Shown: positions 36,660 through 45,712, counted from the stretch's first letter. The stretch: DNA of 64,000 nucleotides from Halomonas sp. ML-15 (GCF_014779595.1 NZ_JACXZT010000002.1:310001-374000), one strand, 5' to 3'. Made by a program: numbers and translations. The notes: generated by a model from the letters alone, not told the origin.

Positions 36660-38732
36660 ATGGCATTCGACGCGATCTTCCAGCCGATCGAGATCGGCAA
36701 GCTGACCATCCGTAACCGCGTGGTCAGCACCGCCCATGCCGAGGTGCATGCCACCGACGGCGGCATGACCACCGAGCGCTACGTCAGGTACTACGAGGAG
36801 AAGGCCAAGGGCGGCTGCGGCCTTTCGATCTGCGGCGGCTCTTCGGTGGTCTCCATCGACAGCCCCCAGGGCTGGTGGAGCTCGGTGAACCTCACCACCG
36901 ACCGGATCATCCCGCACTTCCAGAACCTCGCCGACGCCGTGCATAAGCACGGCGGCAAGATCATGATCCAGATCACCCATATGGGGCGCCGCTCGCGTTG
37001 GGATGGTTTCGACTGGCCGGCTCTGGTGTCCCCCTCTGGTATCCGCGAACCGGTGCACCGCTCCACCTGCAAGACCATCGAGGAGGAGGAGATCTGGCGC
37101 ATCATCGACGACTTCGCCCAGGCAGCGCGTCGGGCCAAGGAGGGAGGTCTCGACGGCGTCGAGCTCTCCGCCGTGCACCAGCACCTGATCGATCAGTTCT
37201 GGAGCCCGCGAGTCAACAAGCGCGAGGACCAGTGGGGGGGAAGCTTCGAGAACCGCATGCGCTTCGGCATGGAGGTGCTCAAGGCGGTGCGCGCCGAGGT
37301 GGGCGACGACTTCGTGGTCGGCATGCGCATCTGTGGCGACGAGTTCCATCCGGACGGTCTCTCCCACGACGACATGAAGCAGATCGCCGCCTACTACGAT
37401 GCCACCGGCCAAGTCGACTTCTTCGGCGTGATCGGTTCAGGCTGCGACACCCACAACACCCTGGCCAACGTGATTCCCAACATGTCCTATCCGCCGGAGC
37501 CCTTCCTGCACCTGGCGGCGGGCATCAAGGAAGTGGTCAGCGTACCGGTGATCCACGCCCAGAATATCAAGGACCCCAACCAGGCCCAGCGCATCCTCGA
37601 AGGCGGCTATGTGGACCTGGTAGGCATGACCCGGGCGCATATCGCTGACCCGCATATCATTGCCAAGATCAAGATGGGGCAGATCGATCAGATCAAGCAG
37701 TGCGTGGGCGCCAACTACTGCATCGACCGCCAGTACCAGGGCCTGGATGTGCTATGCATCCAGAACGCCGCCACCTCCCGCGAATATATGGGCCTGCCGC
37801 ACATCATCGAAAAGAGCGAGGGGCACAAGCGCAAGGTGGTGGTAGTGGGCGGTGGCCCCGGCGGCATGGAAGCGGCCCGCGTCGCCGCCGAGCGCGGCCA
37901 TGACGTCACCCTGTTCGAGGCCGCCGAGGCCCTGGGTGGCCAGATCACCATTGCTGCCCAGGCCCCGCAGCGTGACCAGATCGCCGGTATTACCCGCTGG
38001 TATCAACTGGAGCTGGCGCGCCTCAAGGTCGACCTGCGTCTGGGGACCCGGGCCGATGAGGGCACCATCGAAGACCTGCGCGCGGATATCGTGGTGCTGG
38101 CCACCGGAGGCCAGCCCTTCCTGAGTCAATACCCGGAGTGGGGCTACTCCGCAAGCCCAGAAGAGAGCCTGGTGGTCAGCACCTGGGACATCCTCTCGGG
38201 CAAGGTGGCCCCGGGCAAGAACGTGTTGATCTTTGATGCCATCTGCGAGTTCTCAGGCGTTTCGGCGGCAGACTACCTGGCCGACAAGGGCGCCAAGGTG
38301 GAGATCGTCACCGACGATATCAAGCCTGGCGCGGCGGTGGGCGGTACCACCTTCCCCACTTACTACCGCAGCCTCTACGAGAAGGAGGTGATCATGACCT
38401 CCGACCTGATGCTGCACAAGGTCTACCGTGAGGGCGACGGCCTGGTGGCGGTGCTCGAGAACGAGTACACCGGCGTTCAGGAGGAGCGGGTGGTGGACCA
38501 GGTGGTGGTGGAGAACGGCGTACGTCCCGATGAGGCGCTCTACTACGCCCTCAAGCAGCGCTCCCGCAACAACGGGCAGGTAGATCTGGAGGCGCTCTAC
38601 GCCGCTCAGGCGCAGCCCTGCCTGAGCGAGGACGGCGACGGCTTTTTGTTGTTCCGCCTGGGCGACTGCACTGCGCCGCGCAATACCCATGCGGCCATCT
38701 ACGATGCGCTGCGGATCTGCAAGGACTTTTAG
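36660..38732 (+). CDS. dgcA: Dimethylglycine demethylase flavoprotein subunit
   Basis: Oxidatively demethylates N,N-dimethylglycine to sarcosine and formaldehyde. The 690-residue protein has an N-terminal FMN TIM barrel of the old-yellow-enzyme/trimethylamine dehydrogenase type (FQPIEIGKLTIRNRVVSTAH; residues about 1-350), an Fe-S segment, and a C-terminal FAD/NAD(P)-like domain (KVVVVGGGPGGMEAARVAAE from about 395). The Fe-S segment reads Cys348-x2-Ala351-x2-Cys354-x11-Cys366, where relatives such as trimethylamine dehydrogenase have Cys at the second position. ATG 36660 follows ACGAGGAG. Electrons probably pass to DgcB and the ETF subunits downstream. Confidence 0.9.
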   Translation: MAFDAIFQPIEIGKLTIRNRVVSTAHAEVHATDGGMTTERYVRYYEEKAKGGCGLSICGGSSVVSIDSPQGWWSSVNLTTDRIIPHFQNLADAVHKHGGKIMIQITHMGRRSRWDGFDWPALVSPSGIREPVHRSTCKTIEEEEIWRIIDDFAQAARRAKEGGLDGVELSAVHQHLIDQFWSPRVNKREDQWGGSFENRMRFGMEVLKAVRAEVGDDFVVGMRICGDEFHPDGLSHDDMKQIAAYYDATGQVDFFGVIGSGCDTHNTLANVIPNMSYPPEPFLHLAAGIKEVVSVPVIHAQNIKDPNQAQRILEGGYVDLVGMTRAHIADPHIIAKIKMGQIDQIKQCVGANYCIDRQYQGLDVLCIQNAATSREYMGLPHIIEKSEGHKRKVVVVGGGPGGMEAARVAAERGHDVTLFEAAEALGGQITIAAQAPQRDQIAGITRWYQLELARLKVDLRLGTRADEGTIEDLRADIVVLATGGQPFLSQYPEWGYSASPEESLVVSTWDILSGKVAPGKNVLIFDAICEFSGVSAADYLADKGAKVEIVTDDIKPGAAVGGTTFPTYYRSLYEKEVIMTSDLMLHKVYREGDGLVAVLENEYTGVQEERVVDQVVVENGVRPDEALYYALKQRSRNNGQVDLEALYAAQAQPCLSEDGDGFLLFRLGDCTAPRNTHAAIYDALRICKDF

Positions 38733-38838
38733 CCACACAAGGTCTGGCGCAGGCCGAGGGTATCCACAAGCAGCGCCTTCAGCAGTTCGCCCGAGTCGAG
38801 ACGCCGCAATGCGGTTCTGCCGAAGGGACTCGGCAGAG

Positions 38839-38868
38839 GCGTGGGGGCCAGGGATGGCCCTTCCACGC
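38839..38868 (+). other. Hairpin in the dgcA-dgcB gap
   Basis: GCGTGGGGGCCA (38839-38850) pairs with TGGCCC (38855-38860) and CCACGC (38863-38868) across a two-base bulge, loop GGGA. The 291-base gap between dgcA and dgcB contains no recognisable gene; the hairpin may stabilise or attenuate the message. Confidence 0.5.
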
Positions 38869-39023
38869 CGTGACCGCAGATTGCCAGTCGAGACTCGGCA
38901 CAGCGAATGCGTGGCGCGCTTGGGATGCTCCTCGGCAGGCAAGTCCGGCATATGCAAGGGCGCTGAGTCGCCGCGCCACTGGACCCATGCCATGGCCGTA
39001 CCACTATCGATGAGGTGAGCGAG

Positions 39024-41012
39024 ATGCTCGAGACCCTACTGCCGATCCTGATCTTCTCCGCCCTGGCGCTGGCGGCGATCGGCGCGATGCGTCGCATCCG
39101 CCTGTGGCGCCAGGGGCGGCCCGCCCAGGTTGACCTGCTGCGCGGTCTCGCCGCCATGCCGCGGCGCTACCTGGTGGATCTGCACCACGTGGTGGCCCGT
39201 GACAAGGTCATGTCCAACACCCACGTGGCCACCGCTGGTGGCTTCGTCGCCGCCGCCGCGCTAATGATTCTGGTACATGGCCTGGGGCTCGCCAATCCCA
39301 TATTGGGCGGGCTGCTGCTGGCGGCCAGTGCCACCATGTTCGTGGGCAGCTGCTTCGTCGCCCGGCGCCGGCGCAACCCGCCCGCGCGCCTCTCCAAGGG
39401 GCCCTGGATGCGCCTGCCCAAGAGCCTGATGGCCTTCTCGTTGGGTACCTTCCTGATCACCCTGCCCACGCTGGGGATCCTGCCCGCCGGCCTTTCTCAA
39501 GTGATGGGCCACTGGATCCTGGCGCTGGCACTGGCCGCCGTGCTGGTGTGGGGCCTGGGCGAGATGTTCTTCGGCATGACCTGGGGCGGGCCGATGAAGC
39601 ACGCCTTCGCCGGTGCTCTGCACCTGGCCTTCCACCGTCGCGCCGAGCGCTTCGGTGGCGGCCGCTCCAGCGGCCTCAAGGCACTGAATCTGGACGATCC
39701 CGAGGCCAAGCTGGGCGTCGAAAAACCTGCCGATTTCACCTGGAACCAGCTGCTCGGTTTCGACGCCTGCGTGCAGTGCGGGCGTTGCGAAGCGGTGTGC
39801 CCGGCCTTCGCCGCCGGCCAGCCGCTCAACCCCAAGAAGTTGATCCAGGACATGGTAGTGGGCCTGGCCGGCGGCAGCGATGCCCACTATGCCGGCTCCC
39901 CCTACCCCGGCCAGCCGGTGGGCGATCACGCTGGTTCTCCTGATGGGCCGATCGTGCTCTCTCCAACAGGGCACGAGGGCAAGGCCCTCGTCGATGCCGA
40001 GACCCTATGGTCCTGCACCACCTGCCGTGCCTGCGTGGAAGAGTGCCCGATGATGATCGAGCACGTCGATGCCATCGTCGATATGCGTCGCCACCTGACC
40101 CTGGAGCGGGGCCAGACCCCCAACAAGGGCGCCGAGGTGCTCGACAATCTGATCGCCACCGACAATCCCGGCGGTTTCGATCCCGGCTCGCGGCTGCACT
40201 GGGCGGCGGACCTCAACCTGCCGCTGATGGCCGATGTCCAGCAGGCCGAGGTGCTGCTGTGGCTAGGCGATGGCGCCTTCGATATGCGTAACCAGCGCAC
40301 CCTAAGAGCCCTGATCAAGATACTGCACGCCGCCGAGGTGGAGTTTGCGGTGCTGGGCACCGAGGAGCGCGATAGCGGCGACGTGGCGCGGCGCCTGGGT
40401 GACGAAGCGACCTTCCAGTCGCTGGCCAAGCGCAATATCGCTACCCTGGCGAAGTATCGCTTCCAGCGTATCGTCACCTGCGATCCGCACAGTTTCCATG
40501 TGTTAGGCAACGAGTACGGTGAGCTGGGTGGACACTATGAGGTCCGTCACCACAGCACCTTTATCGCCGAACTGTATGAGGCCGGCCGGCTGGCCTTCGC
40601 GCCCTGGAAGGGCGGTGGCGTCACCTATCATGACCCCTGCTATCTGGGCCGCTACAACGGCGAGTTCGATGCGCCCCGCAACGTGCTCAAGGCGCTGGGT
40701 ATCGAGGTCAAGGAGATGCAGCGCTCCGGCTTCCGCTCGCGTTGCTGCGGCGGCGGTGGTGGGGCGCCGATCACCGATATCCCTGGCGAGCGGCGGATTC
40801 CCGATATGCGCATGAATGATGTCAAGGAGAGCGGTGCCGAGCTGGTGGCAGTGGGCTGCCCCCAATGCACCGCCATGCTGGAAGGCGTGGTGGACGCCAC
40901 CGCCGAGGTGCGCGATATCGCCGAGCTGGTGGCCGATGCCCTGGTGGCGCGCCCCGCGGCCTCCGGGGATGTCCGGGCCCCGCAGCCTGCTGCTGAGGAG
41001 ATGACACCATGA
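39024..41012 (+). CDS. dgcB: Dimethylglycine demethylase Fe-S subunit
   Basis: A 662-residue membrane Fe-S oxidoreductase that takes electrons from DgcA. The N terminus has several membrane helices (within about residues 1-190), followed by two [4Fe-4S] motifs (CVQCGRCEAVCP and CTTCRACVEECP) and a C-terminal pair of CCG domains (RCCGGGGGAP, GCPQCTAML), the layout of heterodisulfide reductase D-type proteins. ATG 39024 is preferred over GTG 39015 because AGGTG then lies six bases upstream. Its stop overlaps the etfA-like start (ATGA). It probably links the flavoprotein to the ETF and the quinone pool. Confidence 0.9.
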   Translation: MLETLLPILIFSALALAAIGAMRRIRLWRQGRPAQVDLLRGLAAMPRRYLVDLHHVVARDKVMSNTHVATAGGFVAAAALMILVHGLGLANPILGGLLLAASATMFVGSCFVARRRRNPPARLSKGPWMRLPKSLMAFSLGTFLITLPTLGILPAGLSQVMGHWILALALAAVLVWGLGEMFFGMTWGGPMKHAFAGALHLAFHRRAERFGGGRSSGLKALNLDDPEAKLGVEKPADFTWNQLLGFDACVQCGRCEAVCPAFAAGQPLNPKKLIQDMVVGLAGGSDAHYAGSPYPGQPVGDHAGSPDGPIVLSPTGHEGKALVDAETLWSCTTCRACVEECPMMIEHVDAIVDMRRHLTLERGQTPNKGAEVLDNLIATDNPGGFDPGSRLHWAADLNLPLMADVQQAEVLLWLGDGAFDMRNQRTLRALIKILHAAEVEFAVLGTEERDSGDVARRLGDEATFQSLAKRNIATLAKYRFQRIVTCDPHSFHVLGNEYGELGGHYEVRHHSTFIAELYEAGRLAFAPWKGGGVTYHDPCYLGRYNGEFDAPRNVLKALGIEVKEMQRSGFRSRCCGGGGGAPITDIPGERRIPDMRMNDVKESGAELVAVGCPQCTAMLEGVVDATAEVRDIAELVADALVARPAASGDVRAPQPAAEEMTP

Positions 41013-42307
41013 GCGAGATAGTTCGTCGCGACCCACGCCGCGAGTGGATCGCCCGTAACCGCCTGCATCCGGAGCACGCCAGCGTGCTGGCCGAAATCGG
41101 GGGCGGGACCGCTGTCAGCGAGTGGTTGGGCCCCCATGGGGTGATTCGCAAGAACCCCCGCGCCATCGGCTTTATAGGGCCCAATGGTATCAAGCGCATC
41201 GACCGTAGCGGCGCCCAGCAGGGCGGCCAGGCGGCGGGTGCGGCCCGCCAGGCGGCTCAGGATAGCCGTCGCAAGGTGAACATCGAGGCCCCGGCCTTCC
41301 TGGTGGCGGTGGTGCCGGACATGACCGGCGGGCGTCTCTCCGGCCACGACAAGGACCTGCTGGGCCTGGCCCGGCGACTGGCGGATGCCGATCCGGAGCG
41401 CCCCGGCGCCGTACTGGCCGTGGTCTTCGGCGAGCATAACCGCGAGAGGGGCGGCGAGCTTAAGGAGCAGAGTTTTGGCGAGGCGGGCATCGACCGCCTG
41501 CTGCACCTCGACGATGACGCCTACGCAGGCTTCGCCCCCGAGGCGCGCCTGGCGGCGCTGGCCGCCGTGGAGCGCGAGCTGGCGCCGCGTCACTGGCTGC
41601 TCCCGGATTCGCCCCTGGGCGGGGCCGACCTGGGGCGGCGCCTGGCCATGCGCTTAGGCGAGCGCCCCGCCACCGGAGTCTGGCAGATCGAAGCCGATAG
41701 CGAGGCCCCCCAGGGCTGGTGCTGCACCGCCCGTGGGGCGGCGGAGAGCCTGGATATCCAGCGCCCGCTGCCGCGGGTCGCCCTGGCGCTGGCCGAGTGC
41801 GCCGAGCCGGTGGACGAGACCCGTCACGCCGCCGCGCCGCTGAGCCTGACGGAGACGATTCCCAGCGCCTTCTCGCGGATCGAGGATCTGGGCCAGGTGG
41901 CGGTGGACCCTGCCGGGGTGGCGCTGGCCGAGGCGGAGTTCATCCTCTCCGCTGGCAACGGCGTCAAGGACTGGGAGGGGTTCCATCATGCCGCCAGGGT
42001 GCTGGGGGCGACGGAAGGCGCCTCGCGGGTGGCCGTGGACGACGGCTTCATGGCCCGCGACCGGCAGGTGGGGGCCACCGGCACCTGGGTTACCGCCCGG
42101 GTCTATCTGGCGGTGGGCATTTCGGGGGCCATTCAGCACCTGCAGGGTATTCAGAGCTGCGACAAGGTGGTGGCCATCAACCTCGACCCGGGATGCGACA
42201 TGATCAAGCGCGCCGACCTGGCGGTGATCGGCGATAGCGCCGAGATCCTGGCAGCCCTGTTGGCCAAGGTGGAACAGCAGCGAGGAGGGCAGCGCGATGC
42301 GGCCTGA
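41009..42307 (+). CDS. Electron transfer flavoprotein alpha subunit, betaine-cluster type
   Basis: A 432-residue ETF alpha/FixB-like protein. The C-terminal FAD-binding domain is clear (AGNGVKDWEGFHHAARVLGA, VGATGTWVTARVYLAVGISGAIQHL, INLDPGCDMIKRADLAVIGD). The N-terminal about 75 residues are an extra charged segment (RRDPRREWIARNRLHPEHAS) not found in housekeeping EtfA of about 310 residues. It is translationally coupled to dgcB and overlaps the beta subunit by 11 bases. Expected to pass electrons from dimethylglycine oxidation to ETF:quinone oxidoreductase or DgcB; the exact order is inference. Confidence 0.87.
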   Translation: MSEIVRRDPRREWIARNRLHPEHASVLAEIGGGTAVSEWLGPHGVIRKNPRAIGFIGPNGIKRIDRSGAQQGGQAAGAARQAAQDSRRKVNIEAPAFLVAVVPDMTGGRLSGHDKDLLGLARRLADADPERPGAVLAVVFGEHNRERGGELKEQSFGEAGIDRLLHLDDDAYAGFAPEARLAALAAVERELAPRHWLLPDSPLGGADLGRRLAMRLGERPATGVWQIEADSEAPQGWCCTARGAAESLDIQRPLPRVALALAECAEPVDETRHAAAPLSLTETIPSAFSRIEDLGQVAVDPAGVALAEAEFILSAGNGVKDWEGFHHAARVLGATEGASRVAVDDGFMARDRQVGATGTWVTARVYLAVGISGAIQHLQGIQSCDKVVAINLDPGCDMIKRADLAVIGDSAEILAALLAKVEQQRGGQRDAA

Positions 42308-43121
42308 AGAGCAGGGAATCGACGTAGCGGTACTGGTCTCGGTGGGGCGTCACCCCATCACCGGGCGGGCGCGGCGCGCCGATCAGGATGCCCGGGGGCT
42401 GGAGCTGGCCCTGGGGTTGGAGCGCCAGTTGCCCGGCAGCCGGGTCAGCCTGCTGCACGCAGGCCCCTGCGCGGAGGAGAGCGAGGCGGCGCTGCGCGGC
42501 TACCTGGGCATGTCCGCCGGTACGGGGCTGGAGACCCTGACCCTGCTGGAGCAGGCCGAGGGCAGCGATGCCATTCCGGCCCTGGCCGAGCACCTGGCCG
42601 CGGCGCCGCCGCAGCTGGTGATCACCGGCGCCCGGGCGGAGCGCGGCGAAGGCTCGGGGCTACTGCCCTATGCCCTGGCCGAGCGGTTGGGCTGGCCGCT
42701 GGTCAATGGCCTGGCCGCGGTGGAGAAGATCGAGAAGGGTGTGGCGACCCTGCTCCAGGCACTGCCCCGGGGCCAGCGGCGGCGCCTCAAGGTGCGCCTG
42801 CCGGCCATCGTCAGCGTGGATGCGGCGGCGCCGGTGGCGCGCCAGAGCGCCTTCGGCCCGGCTCGCCGGGCCGGCATCGAGGCGACTCCGGTGCCCGCCG
42901 AGCCGGATCGTGAGCTGGCCGCGTGGCAGCTGGCGCCGGCCCGTAAGCGTCCCAAGCGCTTGAAGATCGTCAAGGCCGCCTCGGCGCGGGAGCGCTTCAA
43001 GGCCGCTGCGGCGAAGGCCGAGGGCGGTGGTGGACAGGTACTGACAGACGTGACACCGGAGCAGGGCGCTGAGGCGATCCTCAAGCTGTTGAAGGAGGAG
43101 GGCGTGCTGCCGCGGGGCTAA
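42297..43121 (+). CDS. Electron transfer flavoprotein beta subunit, betaine-cluster type
   Basis: A 274-residue EtfB/FixA-like protein that should bind AMP and pair with the upstream alpha subunit. Recognisable segments include VAVLVSVGRHPITGRARRAD, VITGARAERGEGSGLLPYAL and the C-terminal RFKAAAAKAEGGGGQVLTD helix region. It overlaps the alpha gene by 11 bases, showing coupling, and is the last gene of the dgc operon. The convergent EAL gene ends one base later, with no terminator visible between them. Confidence 0.85.
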   Translation: MRPEEQGIDVAVLVSVGRHPITGRARRADQDARGLELALGLERQLPGSRVSLLHAGPCAEESEAALRGYLGMSAGTGLETLTLLEQAEGSDAIPALAEHLAAAPPQLVITGARAERGEGSGLLPYALAERLGWPLVNGLAAVEKIEKGVATLLQALPRGQRRRLKVRLPAIVSVDAAAPVARQSAFGPARRAGIEATPVPAEPDRELAAWQLAPARKRPKRLKIVKAASARERFKAAAAKAEGGGGQVLTDVTPEQGAEAILKLLKEEGVLPRG

Positions 43122-43122
43122 A

Positions 43123-43908
43123 TCAGCGCTGTATCTCGCTGCGCAGTTCGAGCAGCATCTCACTCAAGGAGTGCTGGCATAGCGACTCCAGGGCCGGACG
43201 AGCGAAGTAGAACCCCTGCTGGCTACTGATACCCAGGCGGGCTAGCCAGAGGGCTTCCTCGCGCAGCTCAACACCTTCGGCAATCAAGCCAACATCGAGC
43301 TCTCCGGCCAGGCCATGCACGGCGCGCAGGATCGCCTGCCGGCGTGGATCCTCATGGCAATTCATGACCAATTCACGGTCGATCTTGAGCTTGTCGGGGC
43401 GCAGATCGGTGAGCAGGTCGAGATTGGCATAGCCGTTGCCAAAATCGTCGATAGCGGTAGTAAAACCCATGCTGCGGTAGGCATCGATGATGCCGCGCAG
43501 GTGCATACGATCCTTCACCATTTCAGTCTCGGTGATCTCGAAAACGATCCGGTCGGTAGGCCAGCCGACGCGACGCGATACCTCCAGCGTGGCCTGAATG
43601 CACGCCTGGGGTTCATAGACGGCGTTAGGCATGAAATTGATCGACAAGCGCTCCTGCATGCCCAGACGGCTGGCCAGTTCGATCGCCCTGACCCGGCAGG
43701 CCTGATCGAAGCGATACAGCAGATCGTCGGTGACCTTGGAAATAATGCTGTAGGCCGATTCGCCGCCGGGACCGCGCACCAAGGCTTCGTAGGTCACAAT
43801 GCTGGCGGATTCGATATCAACGATCGGTTGGAAAGCCATCGTGAAATCGAAGGGGAGGGGGATATCGCAGCGCTTGCAGTGGCTATCGACCCTGGCACAA
43901 TTTCCCAT
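43123..43908 (-). CDS. EAL-domain cyclic-di-GMP phosphodiesterase with N-terminal Cys cluster
   Basis: A 261-residue, essentially single-domain EAL protein that should hydrolyse c-di-GMP to pGpG. The catalytic residues are in place: YEALVRG, NFMPN (Asn), FEITETE, IDDFGNGYANL, DKLKID (Lys), AEGVE and the terminal QQGFYFARP. The first 15 residues hold Cys4, Cys11 and Cys14 with His10 (C-x6-C-x2-C), suggesting metal binding or redox sensing. Start ATG 43908 follows AGGGAAAG. No GGDEF or transmembrane segment is present. Function of the cluster is inference. Confidence 0.9.
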   Translation of the reverse strand: MGNCARVDSHCKRCDIPLPFDFTMAFQPIVDIESASIVTYEALVRGPGGESAYSIISKVTDDLLYRFDQACRVRAIELASRLGMQERLSINFMPNAVYEPQACIQATLEVSRRVGWPTDRIVFEITETEMVKDRMHLRGIIDAYRSMGFTTAIDDFGNGYANLDLLTDLRPDKLKIDRELVMNCHEDPRRQAILRAVHGLAGELDVGLIAEGVELREEALWLARLGISSQQGFYFARPALESLCQHSLSEMLLELRSEIQR

Positions 43909-43971
43909 CAGCTTTCCCTGTCATGTTGCTGGACTAACCCAAGGTTAGTTAATCATAAATTGTTTATCGGC

Positions 43972-44907
43972 TCATCCGCGTGGGACTTTAGCCGTGCCCT
44001 TGGCGGCATGCTGCTTGCCCTTGACCGTCATCACCACGCCGCTGAGTGCGATCGCCATGCCCAGCAGTGCCACTGGCGGCAGGCGCTCACCGAACAGCCA
44101 CCAGGCCTCCAGGGCGGTAACCGGTGGCACCAGATAGAACAGGCTCGCGACCCGCGATGCCTCGCCGCGCTTGATCAGCGCCATCAATAGCAGGATGGCG
44201 GCAATCGACAGAATGCACACCAGCCAGGCCATGGTCAGCATGAAGGTCGGTGTCCAGTCGATGTCGCGCTGCTCGAACAGCAGCGCACCAACACCGAGCA
44301 ATACTCCGGCTGCCATATACTGCACGACTGTACCGGAGAGTAGAGGCATACCGGTACAGAAGCGCTTCTGATAAAGGGTACCGCAGGCAATGCCAATCAG
44401 CGCTACCAGCACGGCCAGCAGGGCGGGCACTCCGAAGCCCTGGAACAGTGCCGCACCTGGGTCGAGCTTGCTACCCAGTACCAGCACGATACCCACCAGC
44501 CCCAGTGCCAGGCCCAGCCACTGCCAGCGGGTTAGCCGCTCATCCAGCAGCGGCCCGGCCAGTGCGGCGGTAAGCAGGGGCTGCAGGCCCACCAGCAGCG
44601 AGGCCAGTCCCGCCGGCATGCCGAGGTAGATGCCGTAGAACACGCCACCCAGATAGGCGCCGTGCACCAGCAGGCCGCTGACGGCGATGTGGCCCCATAG
44701 CCCCCCCCCTTGCGGCCAGCTGCCCTTGAACAGCAGTACCAGCGGGATCAGCAGCGCCAGGGTCAGGACGAAGCGCACGAACAGAAAGGTAAAGGGCTCG
44801 GCATAGGGAAGTCCGTACTTGGCGCCGATGAAGCCGGTGCTCCATAGCAGCACGAAGACAATCGGCATCGCGGCGAGAGCCAGGGTGGTGCGGCGTTGGG
44901 CGGGCAT
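43972..44907 (-). CDS. DMT-superfamily (EamA) transporter
   Basis: A 311-residue inner-membrane protein with two EamA repeats and about ten helices; family members export amino acids or metabolites. Recognisable blocks are LLWSTGFIGAKYGLPYAEP, LTRWQWLGLALGLVGIVLVL and PVTALEAWWLFGERLPPVAL. The ATG at 44907 follows AAGGA; a start 13 codons earlier is less likely. The coding strand contains nine consecutive G (plus-strand C at 44701-44709) within the Gln-Gly-Gly-Gly segment, a potential slippage site. The substrate cannot be read from the sequence. Confidence 0.88.
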   Translation of the reverse strand: MPAQRRTTLALAAMPIVFVLLWSTGFIGAKYGLPYAEPFTFLFVRFVLTLALLIPLVLLFKGSWPQGGGLWGHIAVSGLLVHGAYLGGVFYGIYLGMPAGLASLLVGLQPLLTAALAGPLLDERLTRWQWLGLALGLVGIVLVLGSKLDPGAALFQGFGVPALLAVLVALIGIACGTLYQKRFCTGMPLLSGTVVQYMAAGVLLGVGALLFEQRDIDWTPTFMLTMAWLVCILSIAAILLLMALIKRGEASRVASLFYLVPPVTALEAWWLFGERLPPVALLGMAIALSGVVMTVKGKQHAAKGTAKVPRG

Positions 44908-45241
44908 TAATGGGTTCCTTGTTCTCGACGGGCGGGGAATCGCCACGAGAGGCTACGCCTTTGGAGGCGATGGCGAAAAGTATCTCCTCTCGCTGTTTTG
45001 CAGCGATAGGGTAAGAGGATTTTGTTGAGAATCCATATCATGAGGGGTTGCCGCTATCGATGGCGTTGCCTTGAAGAGCGCGCTGGCAGGTTGGCATCCT
45101 TTCGCGTGTCTCGGTATCGCGACGCTTGTAACGGTATTGGAAATCAATTGTTTCTTTCTGTTACTCAAAAAATATGAACCCTTGTGGAGCACCACCGTCA
45201 CAGTGGGGCACATACTCAAGCAAAACCCTGGAGGTATTGAT
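44908..45241. other. 334-base divergent gap, no gene seen
   Basis: Holds promoters of the DMT transporter and the DUF4168 gene. It is more A+T-rich than its surroundings, especially 45130-45180. A small hairpin TCGCTG/CAGCGA (44990-45006) is followed at some distance by GATTTTG, but no plus-strand gene precedes it. No convincing -35/-10 pair was found. Confidence 0.4.
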
Positions 45242-45646
45242 ATGCAACGGATGACTGCCCTGTTTTCTGCCGCGCTGCTGACTGCCGGCCTGATGTCTGC
45301 CCAAGCAGCCTTCGCTCAGGATCCTGCCCAAGATCCTGCACAAGATCCCGCAGCGGCGCCGGAGCAGCAGGCGGCACCCGCTCAGGATTTCTCTGATCAG
45401 GAGCTCCAGCAGTTTGCTGACGCTTCACAGGAAATCGCCATGATTTCTCAAGAGTACACCGAGCGGCTTCAGGGCGCTGAGGACGAAGCCACTCAGCAGG
45501 AAGTGCGCATGGAAGCCAACGACCGCATGGTTGAAGTCGTAGAGGATAGCGGTCTGGATGTCGATACCTTCAATGCGATCGGTCACACCATTCAGCAAGA
45601 TCCGGAAATGATGCAGCGCGTTCAGGAAATGGCTGAACAGTCGTAA
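45242..45646 (+). CDS. Exported DUF4168-type protein
   Basis: A 134-residue secreted or periplasmic protein. The signal peptide ends at AAFA, followed by a DPAQDPAQDPA repeat and Ala/Gln/Pro-rich linker, then a helical domain (FSDQELQQFADASQEIAMIS to VQEMAEQS) that resembles DUF4168. The 45242 ATG is supported by CTGGAGG. The domain's function is unknown; related proteins occur in halophilic and marine bacteria. It stands alone, followed by a strong hairpin. It is one of three short acidic exported proteins in this window. Confidence 0.8.
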   Translation: MQRMTALFSAALLTAGLMSAQAAFAQDPAQDPAQDPAAAPEQQAAPAQDFSDQELQQFADASQEIAMISQEYTERLQGAEDEATQQEVRMEANDRMVEVVEDSGLDVDTFNAIGHTIQQDPEMMQRVQEMAEQS

Positions 45647-45682
45647 GCTGTACTGCCGTCGACTCCCATCGACAGCAAGCTC

Positions 45683-45712
45683 ACCAAGGGCCACCTCAGG
45701 GTGGCCCTTGGT
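45683..45712 (+). terminator. Terminator-like hairpin after the DUF4168 gene
   Basis: ACCAAGGGCCACC (45683-45695) and GGTGGCCCTTGGT (45700-45712) form a perfect 13-base stem with a TCAG loop. The following GTATCT is a poor U-tract. Confidence 0.7.

Noticed and set aside
45205-45225. Possible sigma-54 promoter upstream of the DUF4168 gene
   Set aside because: The GG and GC elements are 11 bases apart instead of the required ten.
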